Positions 45,085-55,789 of a DNA stretch of 64,000 bases are shown in pieces; the stretch's first letter is position 1; each line of letters starts with the position of its first letter. Under the pieces are notes generated by a model. It was given only the letters and a program-made list of their open reading frames with translations. It ran no database searches and was not told the origin of the DNA. The DNA is from CAZXSK01 sp964642855 (GTDB lineage: Bacteria; Planctomycetota; Phycisphaerae; SM23-33): assembly GCA_964642855.1 (NCBI GenBank), contig CAZXSK010000012.1, forward strand, positions 8,600-72,599, given 5' to 3'. The position numbers and the translations under genes are program-made.

Positions 45085-45705
45085 CTATCGGCTGCAGAAC
45101 TCCACGATCAGTTGCACTTCGACCGGGATCAGCACGTCTTCCGGCGTGGGAAGCGAGACAATCTCGCCTTCCATTTTCGGAAGGTCCAGCCTCAGCCATT
45201 CCTGCACGTGCGGCTCGCCCAACTCTTCCAGGCGGCTTCGGACGAGGTTCCGCGAGCGATCCGACTCTTTCACGGAAATCTTGTCGCCCACCTGTACCAT
45301 GTAGCTGGGCACATTCAGCCGCCGGCCATTGATGTAGATATGCCCGTGCGTAACCGTCTGCCGGGCTGCGGCTCGCGACTGAGCGAACCCCAGCTTGTAG
45401 ATTACATTGTCCAACCTGCGCTCCAGCAGTTGCAGCAACGCAGCGCCGGTGTCGCCCTTCATGCTGGCGGCCTTGCGGTAGTAGTTCATGAACTGCCGGT
45501 CGCGAACACCGTAATAGCGTTTGACCTTCTGCTTCTCGCGAAGCCGCTGGCCGTAGTCACTGCGCCGGCTGCGGCGCCAGTAGTGCATGCCCGGCGGCTG
45601 CATGCGCCTCTCGAGCTTGCCGCTCTCGGACCGGGCGCCTTTGAGCATCAGGTTGATGCCCTCGCGCCGGCTGAGCCTGTCCTTGGGTCCCGTGTAACGT
45701 CCCAT
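45085..45705 (-). CDS. rpsD: Ribosomal protein S4
   Basis: 206 residues, primary 16S rRNA binder in 30S assembly and, in many bacteria, translational regulator of the alpha operon. Shows the S4 RNA-binding fold (ERRLDNVIYKLGFAQSRAAA, HGHIYINGRRLNVPSY, ~95-135). The N-terminus lacks the zinc cysteines found in some S4 variants (MGRYTGPKDRLSRREG). Confidence 0.97.
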   Translation of the reverse strand: MGRYTGPKDRLSRREGINLMLKGARSESGKLERRMQPPGMHYWRRSRRSDYGQRLREKQKVKRYYGVRDRQFMNYYRKAASMKGDTGAALLQLLERRLDNVIYKLGFAQSRAAARQTVTHGHIYINGRRLNVPSYMVQVGDKISVKESDRSRNLVRSRLEELGEPHVQEWLRLDLPKMEGEIVSLPTPEDVLIPVEVQLIVEFCSR

Positions 45706-45749
45706 CGATCTATTGCTCCTCTATGCTTTCGCTCTGGCCGACTGTCGCA

Positions 45750-46151
45750 CTAGACGCGACGTTTCTTCCGAGGCCGACAACCGTTGTGGGGAATCGGCGT
45801 GTTGTCTTCGATGGACAGAATCCGAAGCCCGGCGCCCTGCAATGCGGTGACCGCACCTTCACGCCCGCTGCCCGGTCCCTTGACCTTCACTTCCACTTCC
45901 GATACGCCCATCTTCTTGACGTTGGCCGCAGCAGATTGCGCCGCACGCTGTGCTGCAAACGGCGTGCTCTTTCGCGAACCCTTGAAGCCATTCGAGCCGG
46001 CCGATTGGGTCGTCAACACGTCCCCGTTCATGTCCGTGATGGTAATCAACGTGTTGTTGAACGTCGCCTTGACATGCACGATCGCGCGGTTGATGTTGCG
46101 CCGGACGCGCTTGCTTCTGCTCTTGCCTTTGGATCGCTTCGATTGCGCCAT
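45750..46151 (-). CDS. rpsK: Ribosomal protein S11
   Basis: 133 residues with a basic N-terminus, then VHVKATFNNTLITITDMNGD and the GPGSGREGAVTALQGAGL and PHNGCRPRKKRRV ends typical of S11, which helps form the mRNA exit platform of the 30S subunit. Lies 4 bases from rpsM. Confidence 0.97.
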   Translation of the reverse strand: MAQSKRSKGKSRSKRVRRNINRAIVHVKATFNNTLITITDMNGDVLTTQSAGSNGFKGSRKSTPFAAQRAAQSAAANVKKMGVSEVEVKVKGPGSGREGAVTALQGAGLRILSIEDNTPIPHNGCRPRKKRRV

Positions 46152-46154
46152 GGT

Positions 46155-46538
46155 TTACCGCATCTCCTTGACCGATTTCTTCCCGGCCACTGTCTTGCGA
46201 GGACCCTTGCGGGTGCGGGCATTGGTCTTCGTCCGCTGGCCTCTCACCGGCAGGCTGCGCCGGTGGCGAAGCCCCCGGTAACACCCAATCTGGCGCAGAC
46301 GCTGAATGTTCTGCTGGACCTGGCGACGGAGGTTGCCTTCCATCACGTAGTCATTGTCCAGGATCTGCGCGATCCGGGAGAGATCCTGCTCGGTCAGTTC
46401 ACGGGCTCGGATCTGACCGTCGATTTCGGCCTTTTCGCAGATCTCGTCCGCACACTTCTCGCCGATTCCGAAGATGTACCTCAGTGCAATACGGATCGGC
46501 TTCTTATCTGGGATGTCAACACCTGCCACACGTGGCAT
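46155..46538 (-). CDS. rpsM: Ribosomal protein S13
   Basis: 127 residues. MPRVAGVDIPDKKPIRIALR start, a helix-two-turn-helix core and the basic tail GLRHRRSLPVRGQRTKTNAR that reaches the P-site tRNA. S13 forms head-to-50S bridges. Standard length and order. Confidence 0.97.
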   Translation of the reverse strand: MPRVAGVDIPDKKPIRIALRYIFGIGEKCADEICEKAEIDGQIRARELTEQDLSRIAQILDNDYVMEGNLRRQVQQNIQRLRQIGCYRGLRHRRSLPVRGQRTKTNARTRKGPRKTVAGKKSVKEMR

Positions 46539-46563
46539 ACGCTTCGCTCCTTACGTCCGGACT

Positions 46564-46677
46564 TCAGCCCTGACGCTGTTTGTGCTTCGGATTCGTGCAG
46601 ATCACCCGTACCACGCCCTTGCGGCGGATGATCCGGCAATTCTCGCAGATCCGCTTGACCGATGCCCGAACCTTCAT
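46564..46677 (-). CDS. rpmJ: Ribosomal protein L36
   Basis: 37 residues, MKVRASVKRICENCRIIRRK with zinc ligands CENC, a later Cys (VICTNP) and the following His (KH), so it is the zinc-binding form of L36. Located between rpsM and map. infA, usual neighbour here, is not present in the 53 bases between rpmJ and map. Confidence 0.95.
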   Translation of the reverse strand: MKVRASVKRICENCRIIRRKGVVRVICTNPKHKQRQG

Positions 46678-46730
46678 AATCTTCCTCGTATTCAAGCCGG
46701 GCGAAAATCGCCCGATCGCTTCGGCTGCTC

Positions 46731-47513
46731 TCAACTGCCGTCTGTCAGAACGGCAACACCGTCATCGACAATCGCCAAAGTATTCTCAAAATGTGCCGAA
46801 GGCTGGCGGTCCTTCGTCCGAATGACCCAACCATCGGAGCCATACTGCACGTGCCGCGAACCCATATTCACCATGGGCTCAACGGCCAAAACCATACCCC
46901 GCGCCAGCTCAATGTCGCGGGCACGAAGCTCCCGGGACACGAAGTTCGGAACCTTCGGATCTTCGTGCATATCCCGGCCTATCCCGTGGCCCACAAACTC
47001 CTGAACCACCGAAAAGCCTTCCGCTTCGACATATTCTTGCATGGCCAGGGCAATGTTGCTCCACAACTCACCGGGCCTGGCCATCCGCGTTGCGATCTCC
47101 AGGGCCGTCGCTGTTACACTGACCAGCCGGCGAACGTCTTCCTGCGGATCACCCACCACGAACGTCCGGGCTGCATCGCCACACCAGCCATTTAACTCCA
47201 CGCCGAAGTCCACGCTCACGATGTCGCCATCGGCAATCACGCGATTCTTCGACGGGATCCCGTGCACCACCTCCTCGTTGATCGAGGAGCAAATGTTGCC
47301 AGGGAACGGGCCGGCTTTGCCCTGCCCCGGAACTCCGCGGAACAGACATCGTCCGCCGGCTTCGGTGCAGATACGCTCGGCCTGGTCGTCCAAGTCTTTG
47401 GTTGTCACGCCCGGGGCGACCATCTCGCCCAGCCGATCCAGCACGCGGGCAACGATTCGACCCGCCTGCCGCATCGATTCAATCTGGTCGGGCGTCTTGA
47501 TCCGGATCGCCAC
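46731..47513 (-). CDS. map: Methionine aminopeptidase type I
   Basis: 260 residues, GTG start. Removes the initiator Met from nascent proteins. Metal ligands in order: SVDFGVELNGWCGDAART (two Asp), FVGHGIGRDMHEDP (His) and LAVEPMVNMG (Glu), plus a final Glu before the end. HGIPSKNRVIADGD holds the conserved His at the S1 site. No N-terminal zinc-finger or extension. Lies between rpmJ and adk. Confidence 0.96.
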   Translation of the reverse strand: MAIRIKTPDQIESMRQAGRIVARVLDRLGEMVAPGVTTKDLDDQAERICTEAGGRCLFRGVPGQGKAGPFPGNICSSINEEVVHGIPSKNRVIADGDIVSVDFGVELNGWCGDAARTFVVGDPQEDVRRLVSVTATALEIATRMARPGELWSNIALAMQEYVEAEGFSVVQEFVGHGIGRDMHEDPKVPNFVSRELRARDIELARGMVLAVEPMVNMGSRHVQYGSDGWVIRTKDRQPSAHFENTLAIVDDGVAVLTDGS

Positions 47514-47528
47514 GGCTGGTCTCCGCTG

Positions 47529-48193
47529 CTACTGCAGCGACTTCAAGGCCTCGATCATCGCCTCTTTGACCTGCTCGGGTGCCGGAGACCCGTCCACCTC
47601 GATCACCTCTGCATCACCGCTCTGGCGGTAATACTCGATGACCGGCTCGGTCTGGGCGTAGTAGGCCCGCAGACGCTCCCGGACCGTCTCTTCCTGATCA
47701 TCCGAACGCTGGACCAGTTCCACATCGCCCTCACACGCGTCGCAGTACTTGCCACGCCCGGAGGGAATGAACTCCACGTGGAACGCCTTGCCGCACTTCG
47801 GGCAACTGCGCCGGCCTGTAATCCTGCCGACGATTTCGTCATCATTGGCCGTGATCACAACCACCGCATCCAAAGGCGTGCCCGCCTTGGCAAGCTGCTG
47901 GTCCAAGGCCTCCGCCTGGGGAACCGTACGCGGAAATCCGTCCAGCATCAACCCGGCGTCGGATTGCTCTTCCGCCTTGGCAATCGCCTTGGCCATCATC
48001 TCGACGACGATCTCATCCGGCACGAGCTTGCCTGCCGACATGTATTCGTTGAGCTTCTGGCCCAACTCGCTGCCGCTGGCTTTCTCTGCCCGGAAGATAT
48101 CCCCGCTCGACAGGTGCACCATGCCGAACTTTTCCACCAGATTTTTCGCCTGGGTGCCCTTGCCGGCCCCGGGCGGTCCCATCAATACGATTC

Positions 48194-48197
<4 letters not shown>
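47529..48197 (-). CDS. adk: Adenylate kinase, zinc-LID form
   Basis: 222 residues; interconverts ATP + AMP and 2 ADP. P-loop GPPGAGKGTQ (7-16), AMP-binding DGFPRTVPQAEAL (~84), and a LID (~125-165) with CPKC and CDAC, four cysteines that bind a structural zinc, as in Gram-positive and many planctomycete enzymes. The ATG at 48197 overlaps the secY stop (ATGA). Upstream in-frame extension is not supported. Confidence 0.97.
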
Positions 48198-49783
<1,586 letters not shown>

Positions 49784-49819
49784 TCGCACAATCCCTTATC
49801 TGTGCAGCCGGACTCTGAC

Positions 49820-50266
49820 TTACGCCTGTTCGACGGAGCCACCGGCTCCCTCGATCTTCTCTCTGGCCGAGGCGGAGAACTGGTTGGCCACGACCGTCAA
49901 CTTCTTCGACAATTCACCATTTCCAAGAATCTTCACTGGCTTGGCCGGGTCATCGATCAACCGGGCGCCCTTCAGCGCGTCGGCGTCGACCCGCCCACCG
50001 TCGTCGAAGCGCTCCTGGAGCTTCGAGACGTTGACGACCTGGAACTCGCGGCGGAAGTTCGCGTTATTGAAACCTCGCTGGGGAATCCGCTGGAGCACCG
50101 GATTCTGACCGCCCTCGTAGCCCAGGCGACGCTTCGAACCCGAGCGGGCGCCGTAGCCCTTGTGCCCGCGGCCCGACGTCTTGCCGTGGCCGGACCCGTC
50201 GCCGCGTCCCAGTCGCTTGCGATGCTTATGCTTGCCTGCTTTGGATAGGATCTCTTCGAGTTTCAT
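49820..50266 (-). CDS. rplO: Ribosomal protein L15
   Basis: 148 residues. KHKHRKRLGRGDGSGHGKTS is the classic Gly/Arg-rich start of L15, which stabilises 23S rRNA in 50S assembly. Ends with a VVANQFSASAREKIEGAGG helix. Start overlaps the rpsE stop (TAATG), so translation is coupled. Confidence 0.96.
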   Translation of the reverse strand: MKLEEILSKAGKHKHRKRLGRGDGSGHGKTSGRGHKGYGARSGSKRRLGYEGGQNPVLQRIPQRGFNNANFRREFQVVNVSKLQERFDDGGRVDADALKGARLIDDPAKPVKILGNGELSKKLTVVANQFSASAREKIEGAGGSVEQA

Positions 50267-50766
50267 TACAGCGTCACTCCACGCAGAGCACTGACCTGCT
50301 CCTTGCTTCGAAGCTGATTCAGCGCGTTCATGCCTGCCTTGAGAAGGTTCTTCGGACACGTCGACCCGTAGGCCTTGGTCAACAGATTGTGGATGCCGGC
50401 CAGTTCGAACAGCGGAGCGACCTTCTTGCCTGCTATCACGCCGGTACCGTCGGCCGCGGGGACGATCACGATCTTCGATGCCCCGGACCGCCCGATCGCG
50501 CGGTGCGGAATCGTGCTTCCATCCAGTTGGACGGGGACCATCGCCTTCTTCGCCTCGGCGATGCCCTTCTCCACGGCCATGGGGACCTCATTGGCCTTGC
50601 CATAGCCGATGCCAACCTGGCCGTTGCCGTCGCCGACCACAACCAGCGCGGCAAAGCTGAACCGCCGGCCGCCCTTGACGACCTTGGAGCAACGGTAGAT
50701 CTGAACGACGTTCTCACGGAGCCCGTCGCTGTCTTCGAACTCTCTTCTTCCTCGCTGTCGCGCCAC
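50266..50766 (-). CDS. rpsE: Ribosomal protein S5
   Basis: 166 residues. The dsRNA-binding-like core (GRRFSFAALVVVGDGNGQVG, GYGKANEVPMAVEKGIAEAK) and the GTGVIAGKKVAPLFELAGI segment are diagnostic of S5, which lines the mRNA entry tunnel and affects decoding accuracy. Confidence 0.97.
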   Translation of the reverse strand: MARQRGRREFEDSDGLRENVVQIYRCSKVVKGGRRFSFAALVVVGDGNGQVGIGYGKANEVPMAVEKGIAEAKKAMVPVQLDGSTIPHRAIGRSGASKIVIVPAADGTGVIAGKKVAPLFELAGIHNLLTKAYGSTCPKNLLKAGMNALNQLRSKEQVSALRGVTL

Positions 50767-50779
50767 GTGTCTGCTCCTG

Positions 50780-51151
50780 CTAGAACTTCAGGCCACCCTT
50801 GCGGGCGGCTTCGGCCAGTTCGCGGATCCGGCCATGGAAGGCGTACCCGTTACGATCGAAAACGACCTGCTGGATGCCCGCCTGGCCTGCCCTTTCGGCG
50901 ATTGTCTCGCCGACAGCCTTGGCGGCGTTCTTGTTGCTGGTCGCTTCGCCCAACTTCCCGGCGACATCCTTTTCCATGGTCGAGGAGGAAACCAACGTCT
51001 GGCCTGCCTCGTCGTCCACGATCTGGGCGTAGATGTTCTTGTTGCTCCGGTAGACCGTCAGGCGAGGTCGATCCGGCGTGCCGGAAACCGTCTTGCGGAT
51101 CCGTGCCTTGCGCCGTCTGCGCCTCACGTTTTTCTTCGTCGTCGACTTCAT
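50780..51151 (-). CDS. rplR: Ribosomal protein L18
   Basis: 123 residues, 5S rRNA binder. Basic N-terminal stretch (RRRRRKARIRKTVSGTPDRP-like, ~6-30), then PRLTVYRSNKNIYAQIVDD and a C-terminal FDRNGYAFHGRIRELAEAA typical of the family. Lies between rpsE and rplF. Confidence 0.96.
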   Translation of the reverse strand: MKSTTKKNVRRRRRKARIRKTVSGTPDRPRLTVYRSNKNIYAQIVDDEAGQTLVSSSTMEKDVAGKLGEATSNKNAAKAVGETIAERAGQAGIQQVVFDRNGYAFHGRIRELAEAARKGGLKF

Positions 51152-51189
51152 CGTTGATCCGTCCTGGAAGCTCCCTGATGGAACTTGGG

Positions 51190-51768
51190 TTAACCACCTG
51201 CGCCCGCAAAGGCCTTGCCGACCTTCCGACGCACGTATTCTCCGGCGTACCGCACGCCCTTGCCCTTGTACGGCTCCGGGGGACGACGCTTGCGGATCCG
51301 GGCGGCGAACTCGCCAACCACCTGCTTATCAGCGCCCTTGATCGTGAACTTCGCCGGGTCGTTGTCGCCGCGTGCCTGGGGGGTCTGTACGTCCACGGTA
51401 ATTCCCATGGGCACGTCAAACTCCTCGGGATGGCTCTTGCCGCAATTGACCGTCAGCTTCTGGCCTTGGAGTTGCACGCCATAGCCGACGCCGTAGACCT
51501 CCAACCCCTTCTCAAAGCCCTTTGCACAACCTTCGATCATGTTGGCGATCAGGCTCCGAGTGAGGCCATGGAGACTCCGGCCGATGCGCGTTTCCTCATT
51601 GCGTTCGACCACAACGACCTTCTTGTCTTCGTCGATCGTGACGCTGACCTCCGGCCGATGGCTCCAGGACAACTTGCCCTGGGGGCCTTCGACGTTCACC
51701 GTCGGCGACTGGTACGTGACCTTTACGCCGCTGGGGATCGGAATCAGTTTCATGCCTATGCGTGACAT
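51190..51768 (-). CDS. rplF: Ribosomal protein L6
   Basis: 192 residues, 50S protein near the sarcin-ricin loop. Two tandem L6 folds: MSRIGMKLIPIPSGVKV to ~85 and ~90-180, ending with RRPPEPYKGKGVRYAGEYVR, the L6 signature. The ATG at 51768 opens the normal N-terminus; upstream frame extension ignored. Confidence 0.96.
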   Translation of the reverse strand: MSRIGMKLIPIPSGVKVTYQSPTVNVEGPQGKLSWSHRPEVSVTIDEDKKVVVVERNEETRIGRSLHGLTRSLIANMIEGCAKGFEKGLEVYGVGYGVQLQGQKLTVNCGKSHPEEFDVPMGITVDVQTPQARGDNDPAKFTIKGADKQVVGEFAARIRKRRPPEPYKGKGVRYAGEYVRRKVGKAFAGAGG

Positions 51769-51817
51769 TGTCGTGCTTTCTCCGGCTGATGGCAGTCGTT
51801 GCCTGCGCTTCGTCGAC

Positions 51818-52216
51818 CTAACTGACGTAGCAGAGGACCTCGCCTCCGACACTCTTCTCGCGGCACTGGCGATCGCTCAGCACGCCGCTGGACGTCGACA
51901 CTATCGAGATACCAAGCCCGTTGAGCGGGCGAGGCAGCTCGGATTTCCCTCGGTACACCCTGCAGCCCGGCGTGCTGACTCGCTGAATCTTGGTCACCAC
52001 GTCCTCGCCAAGGGGGCCGTACTTGAGGTACATGCGGAGCAGGCCCTGCTTGTTATCCTCTACCCGCTTGTAATCCTCAATGTATCCTTCTTCCTTCAGG
52101 ACGCGACAGATGCCCTCACAGACCTTGGAGGCCCGCACGTTCACGACCTCGTGACGTGCACGAAGGGCGTTACGAACTCGCGTCAGCATGTCGGCAATCG
52201 GATCAGACAGACTCAT
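51818..52216 (-). CDS. rpsH: Ribosomal protein S8
   Basis: 132 residues. MSLSDPIADMLTRVRNALRA start and C-terminal GISIVSTSSGVLSDRQCREK are standard S8 signatures. S8 binds the 16S central domain and represses the spc operon in E. coli; no matching operator was identified here. Confidence 0.97.
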   Translation of the reverse strand: MSLSDPIADMLTRVRNALRARHEVVNVRASKVCEGICRVLKEEGYIEDYKRVEDNKQGLLRMYLKYGPLGEDVVTKIQRVSTPGCRVYRGKSELPRPLNGLGISIVSTSSGVLSDRQCREKSVGGEVLCYVS

Positions 52217-52232
52217 GGGGATCGCTTCCTCT

Positions 52233-52418
52233 TTACCAACTGGCCTTCTTCATGCCCGGAATCTTGCCGTCGTTGGCGAGATTGCGGAGACAGATCCGGC
52301 AGATCTGGAACTTTCGGTAGACGCTGCGGGACCGTCCACACAACTGGCAGCGACGCTGGATACGCGTCGAAAACTTCGGCTTTCGGTTGGCCTTGGCAAT
52401 GTGTGCTTTCGATGCCAT
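52233..52418 (-). CDS. rpsN: Ribosomal protein S14, zinc form (type Z)
   Basis: 61 residues. CQLCGR and CRICLR give the four zinc cysteines of the short S14 type, ending GKIPGMKKASW. It binds the 30S head. No zinc-independent copy is visible in the window. Confidence 0.96.
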   Translation of the reverse strand: MASKAHIAKANRKPKFSTRIQRRCQLCGRSRSVYRKFQICRICLRNLANDGKIPGMKKASW

Positions 52419-52454
52419 CTCGATATCCTTCCCAGCTCTTGGGCTGTGGATTCC

Positions 52455-53006
52455 TTACTCCTGGTCCCGACGAAAAGGCATGCCAAGAAGCGTCAGAAGC
52501 TCCCGGGCTTCCTCGTCGGTCTCCGCTGACGTCTGCAGCGCGATGTTCATGCCCTGCGTAAACGTCACCGAAGCCGGATCGATCTCCGGAAATACCGTCT
52601 GCTCGGTCAGACCCATATTGTAGTTACCCCGCCCATCAAACCCCGACGGGTTGAGACCGCGAAAGTCTTTGACCCGCGGAATCGCCAGGCTCACCAGGCG
52701 GTCGAAGAACTCGTACATCCGTTCCCGCCGCAGGGTGACCTTCAGCCCCACCTTGTTACCTTCGCGAAGCTTGAAGTTGCTGACCGATCTCTTCGCCCGT
52801 GTCATCACAGGCTGCTGGCCTGCGATCAACGCCAGTTGCGACTGGGCAGCGTCCAATTTGGCAGGGTCATCTTTGCCCTCGCCGATGCCCATGGAGATCA
52901 CGATCTTCTTCAATCGGGGGATTCGCATCGGGTTGTCATACCCGAACCGCTCCTTGAGAGCGGGAATCGCCGAACTGCCGTATTGTTCCTGAATTCGCGG
53001 AGCCAT
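52455..53006 (-). CDS. rplE: Ribosomal protein L5
   Basis: 183 residues. 5S rRNA-binding protein that also bridges to the 30S head. NPMRIPRLKKIVISMGIGEG, TRAKRSVSNFKLREGNKVGL and LVSLAIPRVKDFRGLNPSGF are family signatures. Normal position between rplX and rpsN. Confidence 0.97.
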   Translation of the reverse strand: MAPRIQEQYGSSAIPALKERFGYDNPMRIPRLKKIVISMGIGEGKDDPAKLDAAQSQLALIAGQQPVMTRAKRSVSNFKLREGNKVGLKVTLRRERMYEFFDRLVSLAIPRVKDFRGLNPSGFDGRGNYNMGLTEQTVFPEIDPASVTFTQGMNIALQTSAETDEEARELLTLLGMPFRRDQE

Positions 53007-53009
53007 CGT

Positions 53010-53354
53010 TTAGACCTGTTTGCTTCCCTTTGACACGCCACCGAGCGTCTTGCCGGACTTCTTGGCGTAACGCTCCTTGGTGCCATCGTCATTGATTCGG
53101 AAACCCACCCGGGTGGCCTCGTTGGTCGCGGGGTCCACCGGGAGCACATTCGAGATGCTGATGGGCATCTCCTTCTGTATCCGTCCGCCCTGGGGATGCT
53201 GGCGCGAAGGCCTCAGGTGCCGATACACACGGTTGATGCCCTGAACAAGAACCTTGCCCTCGTCACCAAGGACCCGGAGGACCTCGCCGACCTGGCCTTT
53301 GTCCTCGCCGGCAAGAACCTTGACCATGTCACCTTTCTTCACGTGCCGTGCCAT
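53010..53354 (-). CDS. rplX: Ribosomal protein L24
   Basis: 114 residues from MARHVKKGDMV. The KOW motif (VKKGDMVKVLAGEDKGQVGE) at the start defines L24, an early 50S assembly protein. A GTG two codons upstream (53360) is an alternative start overlapping the rplN stop. Confidence 0.95.
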   Translation of the reverse strand: MARHVKKGDMVKVLAGEDKGQVGEVLRVLGDEGKVLVQGINRVYRHLRPSRQHPQGGRIQKEMPISISNVLPVDPATNEATRVGFRINDDGTKERYAKKSGKTLGGVSKGSKQV

Positions 53355-53356
53355 CG

Positions 53357-53743
53357 TCACACCACCTCCGAGGCCAGCGATACGATTTTCATGAAATTCT
53401 GCTCCCGAAGCTCACGCGCAACGGCTCCGAAGATACGCGTCCCGCGCGGGTTGCCGTCGCCGTCGATGATCACCACGGCGTTGCGATCGAACTGCACATA
53501 GCTTCCGTCCTTGCGACGAACCGGATGCGCGGTCCGCACTACTACACACCGAACGATCTCGCCTTCCTTGACCGCACCGCCCGGCTGGGCCTTCTTGACC
53601 GAGCAAACGATCACGTCACCCAGCGAGGCCGTCCGGCGGGTAAAGCCTTGCCGTCTCGTCGAGCCGCCCAACACCCGGATGCACCCTACGGCGCGGGCTC
53701 CGGTATTGTCGGCGACGTCCAATCGTGTCTCTTGCTGAATCAC
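53357..53743 (-). CDS. rplN: Ribosomal protein L14
   Basis: 128 residues from a GTG start. MIQQETRLDVADNTGARAV and the GEIVRCVVVRTAHPVRRKDG / FDRNAVVII segments are the L14 signature. It sits at a 30S-50S bridge. A few residues longer than the usual 122. Confidence 0.97.
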   Translation of the reverse strand: MIQQETRLDVADNTGARAVGCIRVLGGSTRRQGFTRRTASLGDVIVCSVKKAQPGGAVKEGEIVRCVVVRTAHPVRRKDGSYVQFDRNAVVIIDGDGNPRGTRIFGAVARELREQNFMKIVSLASEVV

Positions 53744-53747
53744 GGCT

Positions 53748-54053
53748 CTAGTCCTTGCTCTCGGTGGGTACCATCACGTCGGTGCTCTCGCGGACCACCC
53801 GAACCAGACGATAGGCCTTGGTCTTACTGATCGGCCTGCAGGGCACGATCTCGACGAGATCGCCCTGGCTGGCTTGGTTCTGCGGATCGTGTACCGCTAC
53901 TCGAGCCCGCCGGCGAATGTACTTGCCGTATTGCGGGTGCTTCGTGAGGTACTCGATGTCCACGCGGATCGTCTTGTTGCCACCGGCGGAGGATACCGTC
54001 CCCTGCCGGATCGCGCGACGCATACGTTCTTCCTGTCCTTGGGCTTCGCTCAT
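53748..54053 (-). CDS. rpsQ: Ribosomal protein S17
   Basis: 101 residues. OB-fold with GTVSSAGGNKTIRVDIEYLT, HPQYGKYIRRRARVAVHDP and GDLVEIVPCRPISKTKAYRL, all typical of S17, which binds 16S h11. N-terminus starts with ~12 extra charged residues. Confidence 0.96.
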   Translation of the reverse strand: MSEAQGQEERMRRAIRQGTVSSAGGNKTIRVDIEYLTKHPQYGKYIRRRARVAVHDPQNQASQGDLVEIVPCRPISKTKAYRLVRVVRESTDVMVPTESKD

Positions 54054-54065
54054 GTCGGTCTTCCA

Positions 54066-54284
54066 CTACGCTTTCGTGCCGGAGGCCTGTGCTGTAGCCA
54101 GCTCACGCTCGCGAATCACGGTTTTCAGGCGGGCGATGTCCCGCTTGGTTTTCGTCAGCAACGTGGGGTCCTCGAGCTTCTCGGTCACCGCCTGGCTACG
54201 CAGGTCAAACAAGTGACGCTGCAGGCGTGACAATTCGCTCTGGACTTCCTCGTCGTTGAGTTCTCGAATCTCCTGAATCTTCAT
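54066..54284 (-). CDS. rpmC: Ribosomal protein L29
   Basis: 72 residues, helical hairpin MKIQEIRELNDEEVQSELSR with LQRHLFDLRSQAVTEKLEDP, near the exit tunnel where SRP and trigger factor dock. Short Ala/Ser/Gly tail. Confidence 0.95.
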   Translation of the reverse strand: MKIQEIRELNDEEVQSELSRLQRHLFDLRSQAVTEKLEDPTLLTKTKRDIARLKTVIRERELATAQASGTKA

Positions 54285-54318
54285 GGCTGGTCGACCCTGC
54301 CTCTAGGCCCGTGAGGGC

Positions 54319-54735
54319 TTACCCATGCGAACGTTGCGCCATCCTGCAGCGGACGGGCATCTTGTTGGCCACCCGACGCAGCGCGTTCTTGGCCGTAATC
54401 TCGTCGACACCCGCGATCTCGATGAGAACCGTGCCCGGCTTGACCACCGCGACCCAGTCCTTCGTCTCGCCCTTGCCCTTGCCCATCCGCGTCTCCAGCG
54501 GCTTGGCACTGACGGGCTTGTCCGGGAACACCCGGATGTACACCTTGCCTTCGCGATGCAGGAAGTGCGTCGCTGCGACGCGGCCCGCTTCGATCTGCCG
54601 GGCTGTGATCCACCCGGCTTCCATCGACTGCAGGCCATAGTCACCGAAGGCAACCGTGTTGCCCCGTGTCGCGTTACCGCGCATCTTGCCCCGCTGCTGC
54701 TTGCGGTGCTTGACTCTCTTTGGCATCAACGGCAT
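54319..54735 (-). CDS. rplP: Ribosomal protein L16
   Basis: 138 residues. RGKMRGNATRGNTVAFGDYG and the VFPDKPVSAKPLETRMGKGK motif are diagnostic of L16, which helps organise the A site. The ATG at 54735 is chosen because AAGGA lies 8 bases upstream; the ATG three codons later is too far from it. Confidence 0.97.
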   Translation of the reverse strand: MPLMPKRVKHRKQQRGKMRGNATRGNTVAFGDYGLQSMEAGWITARQIEAGRVAATHFLHREGKVYIRVFPDKPVSAKPLETRMGKGKGETKDWVAVVKPGTVLIEIAGVDEITAKNALRRVANKMPVRCRMAQRSHG

Positions 54736-54794
54736 GGCTGCTGTCCTTCCAATCGCTCAGCCGGCTTGCTCGGCCGGACTGGCCACCTGTTGCT

Positions 54795-55775
54795 TTACTC
54801 CGACGACTCTTCCTTGCCGCCCTCGGGCTTGGGAGCGTCCTGCTGCGAAGCCTCGCCCTTGGGCTCGGCCGATTCCTGCTTCGTCGACTCGTCCTTCGAT
54901 GCCTGCTCGCTGGCCTGGGCGGATTCGTCGGCCTTTTTCTCCTTGGCCTCCGCCTCCTGCCGGGCCCGAAGCGCTCCAAGGCGCGAACCGCCCGGACGGG
55001 GCTGAGGCTTGGGGGCCTCGTCACGCCGCCCTCGTCCATGGCCACTGCGGCCACCACCGCCACCCGACCGCCGACGGCGGGCGCGGGTCATGTCTCGACC
55101 GGAAGGCCCAGCCTGCTGGCCATCGGCGTGGTCTTCGTCGCCGAACATGCCGCGATAGATCCAAACCTTCACGCCGATCGTGCCGTAGGTCGTGTAACAC
55201 GGGACGAACCCGTAATCCACGTCCGCCTCCAGCGTCTGAAGGGGAACTGAACCGAGGTTCTGCATTTCGGTACGGCTCATCTCCGCACCGCCAAGCCGGC
55301 CCGAAATCTGGATCTTCACGCCTTTGGCACCGGCCTGGATGCAATTCTCGGCACGCTGTTTCATCGTCCGGCGGAAACTCGCGCGTCGCTTGAGCTGCTC
55401 GCTGATGCCCTCGGCTACCAACATGGCTTCGAGATCCGGGTTCTTGATCTCGATGATGTTGATGTTCACACGCCGGTCAGTGAGGTCTTCCAGGGCGTTC
55501 TTGAGGCGATCGACCTCCGCGCCCTTCGGCCCGATGACCAAACCCGGACGGGCGGTCTTCAGCACCACCTTGACCTCCTCGCGCGTCCGCTCGATCTCGA
55601 TACTCGAAATCGCTGCGTACGGAGGCTGACGGTTGAGGCGCTGGTCGATAAACCGGCGGATCTTCTCGTCTTCGACGAGGAACTCCCCGAAGTTGCTCTT
55701 CGGAGCGTACCAGCGGCTCTTCCAGCCGATGGTCACGCCGGTCCTGAATCCAACAGGTGATACCTTCTGGCCCAT
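54795..55775 (-). CDS. rpsC: Ribosomal protein S3 with long C-terminal tail
   Basis: 326 residues against ~210-240 normally. Residues 1-215 are S3: GQKVSPVGFRTGVTIGW, a KH domain (VVLKTARPGLVIGPKGAEVD, ~70-90) and GTIGVKVWIYRGMFGD. The remaining ~110 residues start Arg/Gly-rich and become Lys/Glu/Ser/Ala-rich, probably disordered and on the outside of the 30S mRNA entry. The tail has no known domain. Confidence 0.96.
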   Translation of the reverse strand: MGQKVSPVGFRTGVTIGWKSRWYAPKSNFGEFLVEDEKIRRFIDQRLNRQPPYAAISSIEIERTREEVKVVLKTARPGLVIGPKGAEVDRLKNALEDLTDRRVNINIIEIKNPDLEAMLVAEGISEQLKRRASFRRTMKQRAENCIQAGAKGVKIQISGRLGGAEMSRTEMQNLGSVPLQTLEADVDYGFVPCYTTYGTIGVKVWIYRGMFGDEDHADGQQAGPSGRDMTRARRRRSGGGGGRSGHGRGRRDEAPKPQPRPGGSRLGALRARQEAEAKEKKADESAQASEQASKDESTKQESAEPKGEASQQDAPKPEGGKEESSE

Positions 55776-55789
55776 AGCTGACCTCGCAG